Positions 9,343 to 17,572 of a DNA stretch of 64,000 nt are shown here, in pieces. Numbering within the stretch: position 1 is the stretch's first letter; the number at the start of each line of letters is the position of its first letter. Location of the stretch: positions 4,712,001 through 4,776,000 of the forward strand of contig NZ_CP080998.1 of NCBI RefSeq assembly GCF_019645835.1, written 5' to 3'. Both the position numbers and the translations under genes were made by a program. The DNA is from Mycolicibacterium holsaticum DSM 44478 = JCM 12374 (lineage in GTDB: Bacteria > Actinomycetota > Actinomycetes > Mycobacteriales > Mycobacteriaceae). The notes below the pieces were generated by a model, which was not told the DNA's origin, did no database searches, and saw only the letters and a program-made list of their open reading frames with translations.

Positions 9343-10308
9343 TTAGGACACGACCGCGTGGCAGGCCCGGATCCGGTCGATCCACCACCGCCTGCGGTCG
9401 GGTGGGGCGGCCAGCGCCTCGAGCCGGGCCGGATCGGGGACGACGGGCCCGACCGGCAGCGTGCCGTCGACGGCCCGCGGCGGTTCGGCGACGTCCTCGA
9501 CGAACAACCCGCCGGTGCCCAGCCCGCACGCGTGGCGCAGTTCGGGCAGCGCCGCGGCGGCCAGCAACCCGCGTCCGATCCCCACGGCCGAGTCCAGCGC
9601 GGACGACACCACGATCGGGATGTCGATCTGCGCGGCGATGTCCAGCATCCGCGCGACGCCGCCCAGCGGTGCCACCTTGAGCACCGCGACGTCGGCGGCT
9701 CCGGCGCGCACCACGTGCAGTGGGTCGTCGGCCTTGCGGATGCTCTCGTCGGCGGCGATCGGCACGTCGACGCGGCGGCGCAACTCGGCCAACTCCGCGA
9801 CCGTCGCGCACGGCTGCTCTAGGTACTCCAGCGGGCCGTCGGCGGTCAACGCGGCGGCGGCGGTGAGCGCCTCGGCGACCGTCCAGCCGCCGTTGGCGTC
9901 GACGCGCACCGTGCGGATGTGCGCGCGCACCGCGTTGACGCGCGCGACGTCGTCGGCCAGCGTCTGCCCCGGTTCGGCGACCTTCACCTTCGCCGTTTTC
10001 GCCCCGGGAAACCGATCCAGCACCTCGGGGACGGCCGCGGCGGCGACGGCGGGCACGGTGGCGTTGATCGGGATGCGGTCGCGGTGCTTCGGCGGCGACG
10101 GCTGGTAGGCGGCCTCCACGGCCGAGGCCAGCCAGTGCGCGGCCTCAGGCGGCCGGTATTCGAGGAACGCGCCGAACTCGCCCCACCCGGCGGGCCCGTC
10201 GATCAGCGCGACCTCGCGAACAGTGATGCCGCGGAACCGAACTCGCATGGGCAGCGCGACGACATGCAGACGGTCGAGGATGTCGTCGAGGCCGGGCACG
10301 TCGTCCAT
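9343..10308 (-). CDS. menC: o-Succinylbenzoate synthase MenC
   Basis: Enolase-superfamily enzyme dehydrating SHCHC to o-succinylbenzoate in menaquinone synthesis. The 321-residue product has the KxK catalytic pair in AKVKVAEPG, metal ligands in RVDANGGW, YLEQP and AADESI, and the second catalytic lysine in AVLKVAPLGG. ATG 10308 (MDDVPGLDDILDRLHVV) gives the usual mycobacterial N-terminus. In M. tuberculosis menC is directly followed by bpoC and menD (Rv0553-Rv0555); here about 2.7 kb intervenes, so menC must be expressed apart from menD. Confidence 0.93.
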   Translation of the reverse strand: MDDVPGLDDILDRLHVVALPMRVRFRGITVREVALIDGPAGWGEFGAFLEYRPPEAAHWLASAVEAAYQPSPPKHRDRIPINATVPAVAAAAVPEVLDRFPGAKTAKVKVAEPGQTLADDVARVNAVRAHIRTVRVDANGGWTVAEALTAAAALTADGPLEYLEQPCATVAELAELRRRVDVPIAADESIRKADDPLHVVRAGAADVAVLKVAPLGGVARMLDIAAQIDIPIVVSSALDSAVGIGRGLLAAAALPELRHACGLGTGGLFVEDVAEPPRAVDGTLPVGPVVPDPARLEALAAPPDRRRWWIDRIRACHAVVS

Positions 10309-10385
10309 CCTGCCCCACGGCCGATGTTTAATTCTCGGCGCAACCGGCAAATTCTTGGACGAACACTTAGGCCCCGAGGAGAACT

Positions 10386-10421
10386 GTGCCGCCCACCACC
10401 GCGATGTTGAGCCGACGATGA
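10386..10421 (+). promoter_or_regulatory. Candidate 11-codon leader ORF coupled to the SOUL gene
   Basis: A GTG at 10386 stands 2 bases after a strong ribosome site (GAGGAGAA, 10376-10383) and opens a frame of 11 codons, product MPPTTAMLSRR. Its TGA (10419-10421) overlaps the ATGATG where the SOUL-domain gene starts. The downstream gene has no good ribosome site of its own, so translation could be coupled through this leader. It could also be chance; no homology can be judged at this size. Confidence 0.35.
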
Positions 10422-11038
10422 TGCGGCTGCTCGAGATTCCCCGTCAGGTCGGCGAATCGGTGTTGTCGATCGTGGGCATCCGGGTCGGCACCGAGGAGCC
10501 GCATTACGTGGCCACCAAGCTCACCGACAACGTGGAGATCCGCCGGTACGGTCCCCGGGTCGCGGCTGAGACCACCGTGACCGAGGACGAAGAACGCGCC
10601 AGGAACATCGGCTTCCGCCGACTCGCCGGCTACATCTTCGGCGGCAACCACCGCGACGAGACGATCGCGATGACCGCGCCGGTCAGCCAGCAGGCGCGCG
10701 AGAAGATCGCGATGACGGCGCCGGTGGCGCAGGCCCGCGACGGCAGGCAGTCGACGATCCGGTTCTACATGCCGGCGAAGTGGACGCTGGACACGCTGCC
10801 CGCCCCCGATGACGACAAGGTGCGGCTGGTGACGGTGCCCGGTGAGACGGTCGCGGTGTTGCGGTTCAGCGGTGACCGCAGTCCGCGCGCCGTCGCCGAT
10901 CGGACCGAGGACCTTTCGGAGACGCTGCGCGCCAACGGGATCGAGGCGGACGGACCGGCCCAGTCCTGGTTCTACGACCCGCCATGGACGGTACCGTTCC
11001 GCCGCCGCAACGAGATCGCGATCCCGGTGCGCCAGTAG
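10418..11038 (+). CDS. SOUL-family heme-binding protein
   Basis: A 206-residue SOUL/HEBP domain protein. Typical family features are EEPHYVATKLTDNVEIRRYGPRVAAET at the N-terminus, the repeated IAMTAPV segments (about residues 84-103), and the C-terminal SWFYDPPWTVPFRRRNEIAIPV. SOUL proteins bind heme or other tetrapyrroles in other organisms; the bacterial role is unproven. Start is one of two adjacent ATGs (10418 or 10421). It is divergent from menC and convergent with the following acyl-CoA synthetase gene, 7 bases apart. Confidence 0.9.
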   Translation: MMRLLEIPRQVGESVLSIVGIRVGTEEPHYVATKLTDNVEIRRYGPRVAAETTVTEDEERARNIGFRRLAGYIFGGNHRDETIAMTAPVSQQAREKIAMTAPVAQARDGRQSTIRFYMPAKWTLDTLPAPDDDKVRLVTVPGETVAVLRFSGDRSPRAVADRTEDLSETLRANGIEADGPAQSWFYDPPWTVPFRRRNEIAIPVRQ

Positions 11039-11045
11039 CGCAGCC

Positions 11046-12614
11046 CTACACCGTCGCCCGGTCGCGGCCCTCCCAGTACGGCTTGCGCAGTTCCTTCTTG
11101 AGGATCTTGCCGGTCGGGTTGCGCGGCAACTCGTCGGCGATGTCGACGCTCTTGGGGCACTTGTAGGCTGCCAGCCGTTCACGGCACCACGCGATCAGCT
11201 CCTCGGGCGTGGCCGAGCCCTCAAGAGAGACAACGGCTTTGACGACCTCACCCCACTTGTCGTCGGGGATGCCGATGATCGCGACGTCGGTGACCGCGGG
11301 ATGCTCGGCCATCACCCGCTCGACCTCGATGGAGTAGATGTTCTCACCGCCGGAGATGATCATGTCCTTGAGCCGGTCCTCGACGAAGATGTAGCCGCCG
11401 TCATCGACGCGGCCCACGTCACCGGTGCGGAACCAGCCGTCGGGGGTGATCGCCTCGGCCGTGGCCTCCGGCTTGTTGTGGTAGCCCTTCATCAACTGTG
11501 GTGAGCGGAACCACAATTCGCCCTGCTGGCCGGCCGGCACGTCTTCCAGTGTGTCCGGGTCGACGACGCGCACTTCGGCGTTGGGCACCAAGGTGCCCGC
11601 GCTGGACAGCCGTTCTTGGCGGCCGGGATCGCGGTGCACCTCGGGCAGCAGGTGGCTGATCACCCCGCACACCTCGGTGAGCCCGTACACCTGCATGAAC
11701 TCGGTGTCCGGCCACGCTTTCAATGCCTCCCGCAACAGCGGCAGTGGCATCGGCGACGCGCCGTAGGCGAACGTCTTGAGCGCGCCGAACAGTTTCACCG
11801 CGTCCTCGCCGGACTCCAGCACCTTGGCCAGCACCGCGGGTACCAGGAAGGTCCTGTTGGCGCCCTTGAGGATCGCGCCGGCCAGCGAGACGCCGTCGAC
11901 CTCGCGCGTCATCACGCTCGGCACCCCGTCGTGCAGGCCGAACTGCACGTAGGACGAACCGCCGACGTGGAACAGCGGCATCGACACCATGCTCTTGTCG
12001 CCGTCGTCGAAGTCGAAGCCCTCGTGCGCGTTGATGGTGTGCGCGATGATGTTGGCCTGTGTCAGCTCAACGCCTTTGGGGCGCCCGGTCGTGCCCGAGG
12101 AGTACATGATGATGGCCACGTCGTCGGGTGTCACGTCGGCGCCGCGGTTCACCGGCGTCGCCGAGGCCAGCATCGCCTCGTACTCGTCGCCGTCCCCGCC
12201 TTCGGGTGTCACCTCGATGACGTGTTCGATGTTGGTGAGTTTGTCGCGGATCTTGTCGATGCCCGGCTTGAGTTCGGATCCGACGATCAGCAGCTTGGCG
12301 TCGGAGTCGTTGAGCACGTAGTCGAGTTCGTCGGCGGCCAGCCGGAAGTTGATGATCGCGTTGGCCGCGCCCAACGACGCCGCGGCCAGCGTCAGCTCCA
12401 CGCAGGCGGGATGGTTCTTGTCCAGGAACGCCACCACGTCGCCGCGTTGGACGCCGCGCTCGGTCAGCGCGCCGGCGAGCCGACGCACCCGATCGTTCCA
12501 TTGCGCCCAGGTCCAGGTGCGGTCCAGGTACGTCATTGCCTCGGAACCGGGCTTGGTTTGAGCCCAGTGGGCGGTTCGTTCGTCGAGGAAACGCGGGTCA
12601 GCCAGGTCAGACAT
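11046..12614 (-). CDS. Fatty-acyl-CoA synthetase (FadD family)
   Basis: A 522-residue ANL-superfamily enzyme that activates a carboxylic acid to its acyl-AMP and CoA thioester. The phosphate-binding motif YSSGTTGRPKG is near residue 170, YGLTE in the middle, GWFRTGD and DRLKDMIISGGENIYSIEVE in the hinge region, and PTGKILKKELR carries the C-terminal catalytic lysine. ATG 12614 (SDLADPRFLDERTAHWAQ) is chosen because the frame beyond it is antisense or out of frame to the amidohydrolase gene. Only 2 bases separate it from the amidohydrolase stop, so the two are cotranscribed. The substrate is unknown. Confidence 0.9.
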   Translation of the reverse strand: MSDLADPRFLDERTAHWAQTKPGSEAMTYLDRTWTWAQWNDRVRRLAGALTERGVQRGDVVAFLDKNHPACVELTLAAASLGAANAIINFRLAADELDYVLNDSDAKLLIVGSELKPGIDKIRDKLTNIEHVIEVTPEGGDGDEYEAMLASATPVNRGADVTPDDVAIIMYSSGTTGRPKGVELTQANIIAHTINAHEGFDFDDGDKSMVSMPLFHVGGSSYVQFGLHDGVPSVMTREVDGVSLAGAILKGANRTFLVPAVLAKVLESGEDAVKLFGALKTFAYGASPMPLPLLREALKAWPDTEFMQVYGLTEVCGVISHLLPEVHRDPGRQERLSSAGTLVPNAEVRVVDPDTLEDVPAGQQGELWFRSPQLMKGYHNKPEATAEAITPDGWFRTGDVGRVDDGGYIFVEDRLKDMIISGGENIYSIEVERVMAEHPAVTDVAIIGIPDDKWGEVVKAVVSLEGSATPEELIAWCRERLAAYKCPKSVDIADELPRNPTGKILKKELRKPYWEGRDRATV

Positions 12615-12616
12615 GT

Positions 12617-14221
12617 TCAGAGCGTGCCATAAACCTGCGCGCCAGCCAGGAAAGTTGCGCGAACCTCCAGATCGGCGATCTGTTCGGGCGGCACCGCACG
12701 CGGGTCGGCCGACAGCACCACCATGTCGGCGTACTTGCCGACTTCCAGGGATCCGACGATGTCGTCGGCGAACAGTTGGTAGGCGGCGTCGATGGTCTGC
12801 GCGCAGATCGCCTGTTCGACGGTGAGCCGCTCCTCGGCGCCGAGCACCCGGCCGCTGGGCGCGGTGCGCGTGACGGCCACGCTGATGTTGCGCAGCGGCT
12901 CCTCGGGGGTGACCGGCGGATCGTTGTGCAGCGAGATGCGCATCCCGGTGGCGACCGCCGAACCGCAGGGCATCCACCGGTTTCCGTGTTCGGGGCCGAA
13001 CAGGCCGTCCACGATCACGTCGCCCCAGTAGTGGATCTGGTCGACGAAGATGCTGCACGTGACGCCGAGGTCGTGGGCGCGCTGCAGCTGCTCGGGGCGG
13101 ATGGCGCCGACGTGTTCGAGGCGCAGCCGGTGGTCGGTGCGCGGATGCCGGCGCAGCACGTCTTCGTACACATCGAGGATGGTGTCGACGCCGACGTCGC
13201 CGTGGACGTGGCAGGCCAGCTGCCAGCCGCGCGGGAAGTAGGCGCCGACGATCTCGGTCAGCTGCTCGGCGGTGTAGTTCGCGCAGCCGCACGATCCGGG
13301 TGTGACGCCGATGATGCGGGTGGCGTCGGTATCCAGGTACGGAAACGACAGGTCGATGTTGCCGACCCACGGCGAGCCGTCGACCCAGATCTTGATGCCG
13401 GGCTGCCGGAACAGGTCGTCGCCGTTGTCGGGGACCGCGTCGGTGGCCATCTGGGCGTTGGAGATCTCGTAGACCCGCAGCCGCACGGTGAGCTCCTCGC
13501 GCATCTGCGCCACGACGGGACGAAACGCGGGGTCGAACGCCATCTCCGAACACGTGGTCAGGCCGGCCCGGTTGAGCCGGCCCAGTTCGGCGTGCAGCAT
13601 CGCCGGATAGTCGTCGGGCTGGATCGCGCCTGTCAGCAGCGAGAACACCGCGCCTATCTCCTCGGCGGTGCCGTCGAGTTCACCGTCGGCGGCGCGGCCG
13701 TAGCTGGCGCCCTTGGGATCCGGGGTGTCGCGGGTCAGGCCCGCGCGGGCGGCGGCGGCGGTGTTGAAATACGCCTTGTGCCCGGAGTTGTGCACGATCA
13801 CCAGCGGCGAATCGGGCGCCATCGCGTTCAGCCACGCCAACGTCGGTTCCGGGAGCCCTTGCTGCAGAAGCGGATCCCAACCGTTGAGGTAGGCACCCTC
13901 GGCGCCGCGGGCGGTGACCTCGGCGCGGACCGCGGCGACGACGGCGTCCGCGTCGCGCAGCGTCACCGGCCGGATATCGGCCATGGCGTCCGAGAGCACC
14001 ATCGCCTCCATCAGCGGGTGCCCGTGTGCTTCAACGAATCCCGGCATCACGCAGCCCTCGACGTCGAGCTGTCGGGTTTCCGGGCCGACCCAGCTCTCGA
14101 CGTCGGCGCTGCTGCCGACGGCGACGATGCGGCCCTCGGACACCGCCAGCGCCTGCGCAGTGGGTCGGTTCTCGTCGACGGTGAGCACGGTGCCCCGTAG
14201 GACGAGGTCAGCGGTCGGCAT
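12617..14221 (-). CDS. Amidohydrolase family protein (Rv0552-like, DUF6282/YtcJ type)
   Basis: A 534-residue metal-dependent amidohydrolase of the YtcJ/Amidohydro_3 type. It starts TADLVLRGTVLTVDENRPTAQALAV, a typical first beta-sandwich strand, and has the metal-binding histidine pair in GFVEAHGHP, HVHGDVG further on, and a C-terminal GSLEVGKYADMVVLS. The ATG at 14221 matches the 534-residue length I recall for Rv0552. The natural substrate is unknown. It is the first gene of a pair with the acyl-CoA synthetase, an arrangement that differs from M. tuberculosis, where Rv0551c (fadD8) is divergent from Rv0552. Confidence 0.88.
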   Translation of the reverse strand: MPTADLVLRGTVLTVDENRPTAQALAVSEGRIVAVGSSADVESWVGPETRQLDVEGCVMPGFVEAHGHPLMEAMVLSDAMADIRPVTLRDADAVVAAVRAEVTARGAEGAYLNGWDPLLQQGLPEPTLAWLNAMAPDSPLVIVHNSGHKAYFNTAAAARAGLTRDTPDPKGASYGRAADGELDGTAEEIGAVFSLLTGAIQPDDYPAMLHAELGRLNRAGLTTCSEMAFDPAFRPVVAQMREELTVRLRVYEISNAQMATDAVPDNGDDLFRQPGIKIWVDGSPWVGNIDLSFPYLDTDATRIIGVTPGSCGCANYTAEQLTEIVGAYFPRGWQLACHVHGDVGVDTILDVYEDVLRRHPRTDHRLRLEHVGAIRPEQLQRAHDLGVTCSIFVDQIHYWGDVIVDGLFGPEHGNRWMPCGSAVATGMRISLHNDPPVTPEEPLRNISVAVTRTAPSGRVLGAEERLTVEQAICAQTIDAAYQLFADDIVGSLEVGKYADMVVLSADPRAVPPEQIADLEVRATFLAGAQVYGTL

Positions 14222-14320
14222 CCGGTCATCTTTGCAGGCCGTTGCGAACTGCGATGAGAAATCTCGCCGGGGCGAGTCGGTCTTTTTGTCAACACGTGCA
14301 CTACCCAAGGAGACACCCCA

Positions 14321-14782
14321 ATGGCGATCTACATGCTGATCATGCGGTCCACCGCGGAGGCCGAGGCCGCGATGGCGGAGGCCGACATCGACTTCGACCA
14401 GATCTTCGAGGAGATGGGCCGCTTCAACGAGCAGCTCATCACGGCCGGCGTCCTACGGGCCGGCGAGGGCCTGACAGGACCCGAGGAGGGCTTCGTCGTC
14501 GACTTCAACGCCGACCCGCCGACGGTCACCGACGGCCCGTACCCCGGCGCCGACGTGTTCAACGGGTTCTGGATCCTCGAGGTGTCGTCGAAGGACGAGG
14601 CCAAGCAGTGGGCGAGGAAGGTGCCGCTGGGCAAGGGCGTCAAGATCGAAGTGCGGCGCGTGGCGGAGACCTTCGAGTTTCCGCAGGACAATCCGTGGGT
14701 CCAAAAGGAGATCCGGTGGAAGGCCGAGCTGGCCGAGAAGATCGCCGCGCAAGCGCGAGCGGACGCGGACCGGCTGGGCTAG
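14321..14782 (+). CDS. YCII-related (DGPF) protein
   Basis: A 153-residue YCII-like protein beginning AIYMLIMRSTAEAEA. It contains the family signature TDGPYPGADVFNGFWILEV around residues 69-87 and ends in a charged helix. Such proteins have a ferredoxin-like fold and are often encoded beside ECF sigma factors, but no sigma gene is present here. A clear ribosome site AAGGAG (14307-14312) lies 8 bases before the ATG. It stands alone between an oppositely oriented amidohydrolase gene and a convergent gene for an exported protein. Confidence 0.85.
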   Translation: MAIYMLIMRSTAEAEAAMAEADIDFDQIFEEMGRFNEQLITAGVLRAGEGLTGPEEGFVVDFNADPPTVTDGPYPGADVFNGFWILEVSSKDEAKQWARKVPLGKGVKIEVRRVAETFEFPQDNPWVQKEIRWKAELAEKIAAQARADADRLG

Positions 14783-14796
14783 GCGCTGGTGCCGTT

Positions 14797-14861
14797 GCCG
14801 TGAAACTGCGTTTTGTCACCGAAAGTTCGACGGCACACCTGCCGGAATGCAGTTTGGCGGC
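14797..14861. repeat. Imperfect hairpin between convergent genes
   Basis: Arms GCCGTGAAACTGC (14797-14809) and GCAGTTTGGCGGC (14849-14861) pair with two mismatches around a 39-base loop. The element lies 15 bases past the YCII stop and 32 bases before the convergent stop of the next gene, so it could terminate both transcripts. There is no U-tract. Confidence 0.55.
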
Positions 14862-14892
14862 ACGCTGCTGATCTCCCCTCAGCGCACGGGGG

Positions 14893-15681
14893 CTATCGGC
14901 CGCCGAACTCGGGGCGCAGTATCGGTGCCAGCGCGGTGAGCGGGATGTGCGCCTGTACGGTGCCGCCGTCCATCGACCACTGCATGATGCCCGGGGTGAA
15001 GTCGATCGGCCGATCGTGGGCCACCGGATAGTCCGGCATGTAGATGACCAGCTCGTCGGGCGTCAGCGCCCACGCCTTGTATGCGCCGGAGTAGACCTTG
15101 TCGGGGCTCCAGCGGTCAATCGCGAACGGGTACGTGCCCGGCTGGTGCGGCGGCGGGGCGGCATCGAGTGCCTGCTCGACGAACGGTTGCGCCAGCGGCG
15201 CGATCGCGGTCAGCGGATCCAACCCGGGCTTGACCAGATCGGCCAACTGCAGCCGCCGGCCGTCGGCCATGTCGAAGGTGAACGTGCGGTACGCATTGTT
15301 GAAGTCCGGCCCGTCGGCGTGATAAGTCTCGCGGAACACGACGCTGAGAACGTCGCCGCGGCGGAAGATCTGGTAGTTACCCTCCCCGAAACTGTCCGCG
15401 ACCATCTTGGTGGCCGCGGTTTTCCAGTTGTTCATCAGCGTGCCGAGGTAATCCCGGATGACCGGACCCGTCACCGGATTGTCGACGAGATCGCCGGGGA
15501 TGGCGATCTTGATGTCGCGGACGGCCTTTCGTTCGGAGGGCACCGCCGTGCGGCAGTACTGGCCGTCCCACTGCCCGCCCAGCTCGTCACAGAACGAGGG
15601 CGCCGACGCCTCGGCGACAGGTGCGGCGACCACCATCGTGGCGACCGCGGCCACCGCCACTGCCCGACTCAGCAGGCTCAT
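14893..15681 (-). CDS. Exported RsiV/DUF3298-like protein with N-terminal Cys pair
   Basis: A 262-residue protein with a signal peptide (residues 1-26, ending AEASA) for general secretion. The mature N-terminus has a disulfide-candidate motif SFCDELGGQWDGQYC (Cys31, Cys43), similar to mycobacterial mannan-binding-like domains. The rest resembles DUF3298/RsiV proteins such as the MPT64 antigen: an acidic beta-rich core (SVVFRETYHADGPDFNNAYRTFTFDMADGR) and a late YMPDYPVAHD segment. It is 11 bases downstream of a Mce-associated-type membrane protein gene, probably in the same operon. Its role is unknown; secretion is the firm part of this call. Confidence 0.8.
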   Translation of the reverse strand: MSLLSRAVAVAAVATMVVAAPVAEASAPSFCDELGGQWDGQYCRTAVPSERKAVRDIKIAIPGDLVDNPVTGPVIRDYLGTLMNNWKTAATKMVADSFGEGNYQIFRRGDVLSVVFRETYHADGPDFNNAYRTFTFDMADGRRLQLADLVKPGLDPLTAIAPLAQPFVEQALDAAPPPHQPGTYPFAIDRWSPDKVYSGAYKAWALTPDELVIYMPDYPVAHDRPIDFTPGIMQWSMDGGTVQAHIPLTALAPILRPEFGGR

Positions 15682-15692
15682 CGCGTGTCTCC

Positions 15693-16292
15693 TCAGGGCA
15701 GCTCGACCTTGCTTGCGCGCCAACGACCGTCGACGTACTCCATCGTCATCTTGATGCGACTGCGATCGATGCGCGGGTCGGGCACGTTGGTGTTGGACAC
15801 CGACTGGTCGACGAACAGCAGCACGACCGCCTTGTCCTTGGTCGCCGACTGGACCGCGGATTCCAGCACGACCCCGTGCGCGGACGCCTTGTTGTCGATC
15901 AGCAACTGCCGCAGCTGCGAGCTCGACTGCGAGTACATGTCTTTGAACTCCCCGGTCGCGCCGTCGAGCACCGCGTCGAAGTTCTCGTCGACCTTCTCCG
16001 AATCGATGCTCGTCAAGACCTGTGCGTAGTCGGTCGCCGCCTGCCGGGCCTGCTCGCCGGCCTGCGTGATCTGCCGCTCCTGCCACAGTTGCCAACCCAG
16101 GAACCCGACCGCGGCGGCAAGCACCACGAACGCCGCCGCCACCGCTGCGCGCAGCGCGCGACGGCGCCAGTTCGGGGCGGCGGGCGCCGCGCCGCTGTCC
16201 TCGGTGGTGTCGGGAGCTTCGGCCTGCTTTGCAGCGTCGCCCTCGTCGGGTTCCTCGCCAGTCTCGCGGTCTTCGTCGGTGCTCACGGACAT
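15693..16292 (-). CDS. Mce-associated-type membrane protein
   Basis: A 199-residue single-pass membrane protein: an acidic cytoplasmic N-terminus (residues 1-40), one transmembrane helix (about 47-68), and an extracytoplasmic domain of the Mce-associated/Mas type (QARQAATDYAQVLTSIDSEKVDENFDAVLDGATG; VVLLFVDQSVSNTNVPDPRIDRSRIKMTMEYVDGRW). Such proteins stabilise or assist Mce lipid importers, but no mce genes lie nearby. Three ATGs occur in a row (16298, 16295, 16292); the third has the best distance to the GGAG ribosome site and is used here. Confidence 0.85.
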   Translation of the reverse strand: MSVSTDEDRETGEEPDEGDAAKQAEAPDTTEDSGAAPAAPNWRRRALRAAVAAAFVVLAAAVGFLGWQLWQERQITQAGEQARQAATDYAQVLTSIDSEKVDENFDAVLDGATGEFKDMYSQSSSQLRQLLIDNKASAHGVVLESAVQSATKDKAVVLLFVDQSVSNTNVPDPRIDRSRIKMTMEYVDGRWRASKVELP

Positions 16293-16585
16293 CATCATCT
16301 CCTAGCGCTCGGATCAGCGGGCCGGCTCGATGGGAAGGACCGCCCATGGCGTTGCACAATCGACGCTGACGCGGGTGCGCGACGCCCACACCTCGCCCGG
16401 GGCCGCGAGGGCATGCGGGCCGAAGCCGTTGCGCGCACTACCCTGGGCGGTGATGCCCGTCATCGCCAAGGACACCGCTCACCATCAGGTGCGTTCGCGC
16501 ACCCGACCCGGTCGGGCCTACCCCGAGCCCTGGGGTGCAGGGTCCAGTGCGCCACCGTTGGACAGGTACTTCGGAGAGCAACACC

Positions 16586-17503
16586 ATGGCATCGGTCAAC
16601 TCCCCCGCTGAACGGCACACCACGCTCGGACCGTCCTCGCTGCTGTGGCGGTGGGCCGGGGACATGCGCATCGCGTTCGAGGGCGGCACCGCGGGTCTGC
16701 TGCAAACCATGCACCCCGCCATCGGACAGGGCCTGATCGATCATTCCGACTTCTTCGACGACCCCGTCGACCGGGTATTCCGTTCGCTGCCCGGCATTCT
16801 GGGCACCGTGTACGACGGTCCCCAAGCCGAGGCGACGGGTCTGCGCGTGCGCGACTTCCACCACGACATCAAGGGCACCCTCGACGCGCGGATGGGCGGC
16901 GGCCGCTACCACGCCCTGAACCCCGAGACGTTCTGGTGGGCGCATGCGACCTTTCAGCGCATGGTCGACCGGATCGCGATGTACTGGGATCGGCACCGGC
17001 TCACCGCGCGCGAAAGCGAGCAGTTGTACGCCGAGGGCTGCGAGTGGTACCGCCGCTACGGCATGACGGGAAGTGTCGTGCCCGCGGACCGGGTCGCCTT
17101 CGAGCGCGAGGTCGACCGGTACTGCCGCGAGGTGCTGGCGCCCAACCCGGCGTCGGACTATCTGATCGAGTTCATCGGCCGGCCGGCGATCCCGGACATG
17201 AGCGCCTCACCCGACTATCCGACCCACCCGCGGCTTCGTCCGCTGGCCGATGCGTTGCTGCCCACCTTGCCGGTGCGCATGGCGCTGGCCCCGCCGATGC
17301 GGCTGGTCATCTTCGGCGGCCTGCCACCGCTGGTGCGCGAGCGCTTCGACATTCCGTGGAGCCGCGGCGACGAACGTCGCTACCGCGCCATCCGCGCCGC
17401 GATCCGGACGGGCTGGCCCGGCGTGCCCGCGTCGTTCAAGTGGTACCCGGCCGCGCGGAAGGGCTGGTTGCGCGAACGGGGCCGCGTCCCGGCCCGGTTC
17501 TGA
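16586..17503 (+). CDS. Oxygenase MpaB-family protein (DUF2236)
   Basis: A 305-residue protein of the DUF2236/MpaB family, related to the heme-containing rubber oxygenase Lcp and fungal MpaB. Conserved family segments are LLWRWAGDMRIAFEGGTAGLLQTMHPAIGQGL (residues 18-49), RVRDFHHDIKGTLDARMGGGRYHALNPETFWWAHATF with histidines that could ligate heme, and YAEGCEWYRRYGM. ATG 16586 matches the start of the paralogue at 63078-63935. The 293 bases before it hold no other supportable gene. Substrate unknown; lipid or terpenoid cleavage is only a family-based guess. Confidence 0.85.
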   Translation: MASVNSPAERHTTLGPSSLLWRWAGDMRIAFEGGTAGLLQTMHPAIGQGLIDHSDFFDDPVDRVFRSLPGILGTVYDGPQAEATGLRVRDFHHDIKGTLDARMGGGRYHALNPETFWWAHATFQRMVDRIAMYWDRHRLTARESEQLYAEGCEWYRRYGMTGSVVPADRVAFEREVDRYCREVLAPNPASDYLIEFIGRPAIPDMSASPDYPTHPRLRPLADALLPTLPVRMALAPPMRLVIFGGLPPLVRERFDIPWSRGDERRYRAIRAAIRTGWPGVPASFKWYPAARKGWLRERGRVPARF

Positions 17504-17553
17504 GGTCGTCGTACGCCGGATCCGGGCAGTTCCGGGGTACCGGGTAGGCATTC

Positions 17554-17567
17554 TGGAACACGTTCTA
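17554..17567 (+). promoter_or_regulatory. KstR-like operator in front of fadD8
   Basis: The 14-base palindrome TGGAACACGTTCTA fits the published KstR consensus TNNAACNNGTTNNA at every fixed position. It ends 5 bases before the ATG at 17573, so a bound TetR-type repressor would cover the start region. KstR controls cholesterol catabolism genes in mycobacteria and is relieved by a steroid-CoA ligand. No kstR gene is in this window. Confidence 0.7.
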
Positions 17568-17572
17568 GTGTG

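Noticed and set aside
11046..13553. An 835-codon frame that could be taken for a fusion protein
   Set aside because: The N-terminal 313 codons are a shifted-frame shadow of the amidohydrolase gene; the acyl-CoA synthetase starts at 12614.
16299..16585. Several 60-180-codon frames in the 287-base gap before the MpaB-type gene
   Set aside because: No ribosome sites, no homology pattern, and both strands open equally, as expected by chance at this GC content.
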